Position numbers and translations under genes: made by a program. A stretch of DNA of 9,013 nt from an uncultured Succinivibrionaceae bacterium (lineage in GTDB: Bacteria; Pseudomonadota; Gammaproteobacteria; Enterobacterales; Succinivibrionaceae): NCBI GenBank assembly GCA_900539665.1, contig UQCV01000095.1, positions 1 through 9,013 on the forward strand, given 5' to 3'. Below are positions 5,994-9,013 of this stretch, piece after piece. Position 1 is the first letter of the stretch; each line of letters starts with the position of its first letter. Below the pieces are notes generated by a model. That model made no database searches. It had not been told where the DNA came from and saw only the letters and a list, made by a program, of their open reading frames with translations.

Positions 5994-7184
5994 TTGGAGA
6001 AGCTTAAATTTTCTTTAGGCCTCTATCGGTACCATCAAATGCCTGCAACTGCTATTCCCACTACTCTAAAACTTGCCGACTATATAATTTCAACTTTGCT
6101 TTTAACCACAGTCGACCCGCGGGAAACAGAGCTTATTTTTATGGAAAAATCAAAGCAAGGTGGTAGCTGGACCGCTGTAAACGCCATCGCTTTGGATTTA
6201 TCAAAAGTACCAACCCCTGATTTACAGGAATTTGATTACGAACGCTTGCGTAGACAAGCCGCTTCCTATGGTATCGTGCTTGCGGGAGTCGTGGCCGATC
6301 GCGACCAAGAACGCACCCAATGTATTCTTAAAGGTAAAGGACGAGTAATCTCTCCACGGACCAAAGGACAAGCTGACGCTAACGCTAACAAAGTACAAGC
6401 CGACAAAGTTCAAACTAGCAGCCAAACTCAATCTGCTAGTGAAACATCAACTCCTAACAACAAGACCACAAATTCAACTTTCACTTCAGGCGCAACAGCC
6501 TCCAGTTCAACAGCTACAAGTTCAACTGGAGCGGCCAGTTTAACGGCTTCAGATACTACAGCTTCTGATTCTACTGCCTCTTTAGGCGTAAAACCAAAGC
6601 TGCCTAGTTTCTTGGTTAATGCCAAAATAACCAAGATGAAAGAAGCTACCAAACAAGATAACGCCACCACCTCAAAAGAAAGTGTTTTTTCATCAAGTGA
6701 CGCTAAAGATGCTAACCCAGAAGTTGCAACCGCCACTAACAATCAAGGTGTAGCTAAGGCAACTACTGCTAATGCCTCTAACGACCAGTTAGAAAAGGCA
6801 ACTTCATCCACCGAAGAAACAGCAGCTTTACCAAACAATCAAGCCCTACCAACAAGCGGGGCCACCATGATTCATTATGGTAACGTTAGGAGTGGTAGCA
6901 TGATTTACGCCCAAAACAAGTCACTCATAATTTTTGGGAACGTCGGTGACGGGGCCGAAGTTATTGCAGATGAATGCGTCTTCATCTTTGGCCGCGCTTT
7001 AGGGCGCGTGCTTGCGGGCGCCAAAAACAAAGACAGCATCGTCTTTTGTAAACATTTCAACCCACAGTTAGTCTCCATCAATGGGGTTTACTGTACGGCA
7101 GATGACCTCGAGTCTACTTATGTAGATAAATCTATTTTAGTTCGTCTTAAAGATGGCAAACTAGATTATGAAGTCCAAAACTAG
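5994..7184 (+). CDS. minC: Septum site-determining protein MinC, with long linker
   Basis: MinC inhibits FtsZ assembly away from mid-cell and is brought to the membrane by MinD. The N-terminal FtsZ-inhibiting domain (about residues 1-120) starts with KLKFSLGLYRYHQ, matching the first strand of E. coli MinC. The C-terminal MinD-binding beta-helix domain (about 292-396) is clear: NVRSGSMIYA, DGAEVIADE, GRVLAGA and PQLVSINGVY. The family RSGQ motif reads RSGS. Between them lie about 170 residues rich in Ser, Thr, Ala and Asn, where E. coli has a short linker. That gives 396 residues against 231. The start is odd. The only in-frame start that keeps the first strand is TTG at 5994, with AAAGG just one base before it. 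The next ATG (6039) would delete that strand and also lacks a ribosome site. minD follows after 78 bases. Identity is sure, the start less so. Confidence 0.9.
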   Translation: MEKLKFSLGLYRYHQMPATAIPTTLKLADYIISTLLLTTVDPRETELIFMEKSKQGGSWTAVNAIALDLSKVPTPDLQEFDYERLRRQAASYGIVLAGVVADRDQERTQCILKGKGRVISPRTKGQADANANKVQADKVQTSSQTQSASETSTPNNKTTNSTFTSGATASSSTATSSTGAASLTASDTTASDSTASLGVKPKLPSFLVNAKITKMKEATKQDNATTSKESVFSSSDAKDANPEVATATNNQGVAKATTANASNDQLEKATSSTEETAALPNNQALPTSGATMIHYGNVRSGSMIYAQNKSLIIFGNVGDGAEVIADECVFIFGRALGRVLAGAKNKDSIVFCKHFNPQLVSINGVYCTADDLESTYVDKSILVRLKDGKLDYEVQN

Positions 7185-7262
7185 TAACTTAATAATCAAC
7201 ATTAAGGTATTTAGGCCGAACCTAATTACCGCTGATTTTTTTCAACAGGGATTTTGCATTAA

Positions 7263-8225
7263 ATGGCAACAGAAAACAACAATACAACTTCCGAACAAGA
7301 AACTGCACCTCTGCAGAATGAACAAACTGCAGCCGAATTGCAGACTCAACCGGAAAAAGAAACTACTGACAACGTAGCAACCGACTCAGAAGACTACAGC
7401 GAAGGTTTTAAAGCTAAAATCATCGTAGTAACCTCTGGTAAAGGTGGCGTCGGTAAGACCACATCTAGCGCTGCTATCAGTTCCGGTCTCGCTCTTAAGG
7501 GCTTTAAGACTGTAGTTATCGACTTTGACGTCGGTCTACGTAACCTCGACCTCGTTATGGGTTGCGAACGCCGCGTAGTCTATGACTTTGTCAATGTTAT
7601 TAAAGGCGAAGCCAACTTACACCAAGCTTTAATCAAAGATAAGAACAACAGTAATCTTTATATTTTACCAGCTTCTCAGACTCGTGATAAAGACGCACTT
7701 ACTAAGCAAGGTGTAGCTAAAGTATTCCACGATCTCGACGCTATGAACTTTGATTACATCATCTGTGACTCTCCAGCTGGGATCGAAACCGGGGCGCTCA
7801 TGGCCCTTTACTTCTCTGATATCGCGATTGTGACCACTAACCCAGAAGTTTCATCTGTACGTGACTCCGACCGTATCATTGGGATCCTTGATTCTAAGAG
7901 CCGTCGCGCTGAATATGGCTTAGAACCAATCAAACCATACTTGCTACTAACCCGTTATAACCCTACTCGTGTTGAAGCTCAGCACATGCTTAGCATGGAC
8001 GATGTAGTTGAACTTCTTAGCATTGAACTCATTGGGGTTATTCCAGAATCAGAATCTGTGCTCAAAGCATCAAACTCTGGCAAACCAATCATTTATGATA
8101 CGGAATCAGATGCAGGTTTAGCCTACCAGGATACTGTTGACCGTCTCCTCGGTGAACAGCGTGATTTTAGATTTGTCCAGATCCCTAAAAAGGGGTGGTT
8201 CGCACGTTTATTTGGGAAGAAGTAA
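7263..8225 (+). CDS. minD: Septum site-determining ATPase MinD
   Basis: MinD is the membrane-cycling ATPase that recruits MinC and is released by MinE. Residues 52-320 follow E. coli MinD closely. The deviant Walker A is GKGGVGKT (Lys60 and Lys65), followed by FDVGLRNLDLVMGCERR, SQTRDKDALTK, CDSPAGIETGA and NPEVSSVRDSDR. The C-terminal amphipathic membrane helix is KKGWFARLFGKK (about 309-320). Before the core lie about 50 residues rich in Glu, Thr, Gln and Asn, absent from E. coli MinD (270 residues). No in-frame ATG exists near the core start, so the extension appears to be translated. An in-frame TTG at codon 26 is the only alternative noted. CAGGGA lies about 11 bases before the ATG, a slightly long spacing. 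minE begins three bases after the stop. Confidence 0.96.
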   Translation: MATENNNTTSEQETAPLQNEQTAAELQTQPEKETTDNVATDSEDYSEGFKAKIIVVTSGKGGVGKTTSSAAISSGLALKGFKTVVIDFDVGLRNLDLVMGCERRVVYDFVNVIKGEANLHQALIKDKNNSNLYILPASQTRDKDALTKQGVAKVFHDLDAMNFDYIICDSPAGIETGALMALYFSDIAIVTTNPEVSSVRDSDRIIGILDSKSRRAEYGLEPIKPYLLLTRYNPTRVEAQHMLSMDDVVELLSIELIGVIPESESVLKASNSGKPIIYDTESDAGLAYQDTVDRLLGEQRDFRFVQIPKKGWFARLFGKK

Positions 8226-8228
8226 GCT

Positions 8229-8567
8229 ATGTCATGGTTAAGTGAATTAATTTTTTCTAAAAAGAAAACCGAAGATACATCTCGTGAAAGCGCCAAAAGT
8301 CGCCTCCAGTTAGTGCTTATTCACGACCGTGAAAACCGCGATGGCCCAGACTTTTTACCACAGCTTAAGCTCGATATCATCGCTGCTATCAAGAAGTACA
8401 TCCCTATCTCTGACGAACAGGTTCAAGTAGCCGTTTCTCAAAAAGATGACACTTCAATGATGGAAGTATCCGTATCTCTCGATCCTAAGTACGATGAAGT
8501 TAAGACTGATTCTAAGCTTAAGTACTCAACTGAAGAAGAAATCGATAAGATTAAAACTCTAGACTAA
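8229..8567 (+). CDS. minE: Cell division topological specificity factor MinE
   Basis: MinE stimulates MinD ATPase activity and drives the pole-to-pole oscillation that keeps MinC off mid-cell. The N-terminal membrane-targeting segment is MSWLSELIFSKKK. The MinD-contacting stretch SAKSRLQLVLIHDR (21-34) matches AKERLQIIVAERR of E. coli, and the dimerisation and topological domain contains FLPQLKLDIIAAIKKYI (42-58) and a QKDD turn. The product is 112 residues against 88. The excess is a charged C-terminal tail of about 20 residues (DEVKTDSKLKYSTEEE and onward). The ATG is three bases past the minD stop, with its ribosome site, GGGAAG, inside the last minD codons, so the two are probably translationally coupled. 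A strong terminator follows 39 bases after the stop. Confidence 0.95.
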   Translation: MSWLSELIFSKKKTEDTSRESAKSRLQLVLIHDRENRDGPDFLPQLKLDIIAAIKKYIPISDEQVQVAVSQKDDTSMMEVSVSLDPKYDEVKTDSKLKYSTEEEIDKIKTLD

Positions 8568-8606
8568 CCAACTTAAAAACGTCGGCCGAGCCTAAACTAA
8601 TTTAAA

Positions 8607-8656
8607 CCTCATTTAAATCTCTAGCCTTTTAGGGCTAAAGTTTAAATGGGGTTTTT
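8607..8656 (+). terminator. Intrinsic terminator of minCDE
   Basis: An outer 11-bp stem (8607-8617 with 8641-8651, one G-T pair) and an inner stem TAGCC (8622-8626) with GGCTA (8633-8637) are followed by five T (8652-8656). It ends the min operon 40-90 bases past minE and just before mini-element 3. Confidence 0.85.
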
Positions 8657-8680
8657 AGTTCCCTTCCTTCCACCTTTTTT

Positions 8681-8832
8681 CTGACTGCTCCCACAGGCTT
8701 GTCCGTGGGGCCTGATTGAAGTGTAGCTTGTAATCGTACACCATTTTCAGGCTTTGGAGTTACAAGTGTAAATCTGTTTGAATCAGGACTTTCATTACCA
8801 AAGTGTCCTACGACCACATTAGCGGTAAATTT
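8681..8832 (-). pseudogene. 3' remnant of a tnpB-like gene, copy 2
   Basis: The minus-strand frame gives the same tail as copy 1 (KFTANVVVG, GNESPDSN, TPKPENGVRLQATLQS). Here an ATG at 8844 precedes it, so a 69-codon frame runs to 8635, through the right-end hairpin and into the min terminator. There is no ribosome site before that ATG, and the last third of the frame lies outside the element. It is therefore read as a remnant and not as a functional small gene. Confidence 0.55.
8690..8709 (-). repeat. Right-end hairpin of mini-element 3
   Basis: The 9-bp stem of 8690-8698 with 8701-8709 keeps CCCAC against GTGGG. It carries one A-C mismatch and one G-T pair compared with the perfect stem in mini-element 1, and the two loop bases are changed. 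The fold is retained despite four base changes. Confidence 0.55.
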
Positions 8833-8921
8833 GATAGAGTCCATATAATTGGTGTAAATTTAAAAATTGCCCCCAGTAAACCTTGTAAAATATTAATTAC
8901 GTATATTCATAAATTTAATTA

Positions 8922-8964
8922 GGTTGCGGAAACCCACTACCTTTAGGTGGTGGGAGGAGCAACC
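8922..8964 (-). repeat. Compound hairpin, putative left end of mini-element 3
   Basis: An outer 6-bp stem (GGTTGC 8922-8927 with GCAACC 8959-8964) surrounds an inner 9-bp stem (CCCACTACC 8933-8941 with GGTGGTGGG 8946-8954, one T-G pair) and a four-base loop. It shares its plan with 1379-1420 and 4023-4068. Confidence 0.6.
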
Positions 8965-9013
8965 GACCTCCTATCCTTGAGACTCTATGTATTTTTGTAT
9001 AGTCGCTGACGAT

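Larger units (their letters stand above)
8681..8964 (-). mobile_element. IS200/IS605-like mini-element 3 (same family as 1)
   Basis: Like mini-element 1, this minus-strand unit has a right-end hairpin (8690-8709), a tnpB-like tail (8681-8832) and a compound left-end hairpin (8922-8964). The tail differs from copy 1 at about 11 of 152 positions. The right boundary at 8681 is exact, because the identity between copies begins at CTGACTGC in both. The roughly 90 bases between tail and left hairpin are unlike copy 1, so the two did not arise as simple copies of one deletion product, or that part has diverged. It lies 24 bases behind the minE terminator, an insertion that spares the operon. No transposase is encoded. 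Confidence 0.6.

Noticed and set aside
6222..6742. Two minus-strand frames opposite the MinC N-domain and linker
   Set aside because: The Ser/Thr/Ala codon bias of the linker keeps the antisense frames open. The minC reading is supported by both flanking domains.
7168..7377. Plus-strand frame bridging the minC-minD gap
   Set aside because: It overlaps the end of minC and the start of minD out of frame, and both of those are firmly identified.

Overview
The window is AT-rich bacterial DNA. It most likely comes from a gammaproteobacterium: MinC, MinD, MinE, YcgL and a YcbL/GloC-type hydrolase all resemble the Escherichia coli proteins, and ycgL sits divergently next to minC as it does in E. 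coli. Anaerobic relatives such as Succinivibrionaceae, or an AT-rich Pasteurellales-like lineage, would fit, but the sequence alone does not fix the family.

Layout. Positions 1-480 hold no convincing gene, only a minus-strand terminator (335-361). A minus-strand lipoprotein gene (481-975) follows. At 1123-1420 lies a small derivative of an IS200/IS605-type element, containing the 3' tail of a tnpB-like gene and end hairpins but no transposase body. At 1610-2418 is a broken minus-strand gene for a secreted protein of two tandem domains. Both domains resemble the neighbouring lipoprotein, and the gene is interrupted by one in-frame TGA and one frameshift. ppaC (manganese-dependent inorganic pyrophosphatase, minus strand) occupies 2562-3518, with a terminator behind it and a perfect 32-bp palindrome in its upstream region.

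Positions 3519-4447 are noncoding. They hold the palindrome, a long imperfect inverted repeat (3696-3788) and a second small IS200/IS605-like derivative of a different subfamily (4023-4233). gloC (plus, 4448-5083) and ycgL (minus, 5137-5442) converge on a shared stem-loop. After a 550-bp intergenic stretch comes minC-minD-minE (5994-8567), closed by a strong terminator (8607-8656). A third mini-element (8681-8964), about 93% identical to the first across its tnpB tail, lies just behind it.

How the genes work together. MinC, MinD and MinE form the oscillating system that places the division septum at mid-cell. All three carry extra sequence compared with E. coli: MinC has a Ser/Thr/Ala-rich linker of about 170 residues, MinD an acidic N-terminal extension of about 50 residues, and MinE an extra C-terminal tail. 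PpaC and GloC are housekeeping enzymes. The most novel material is the set of three tnpB-tail mini-elements. They keep the part of the IS that in relatives encodes the omega RNA (the TnpB guide RNA scaffold) and have lost the nuclease, so they may be small mobile guide-RNA cassettes served in trans. That function is an inference.
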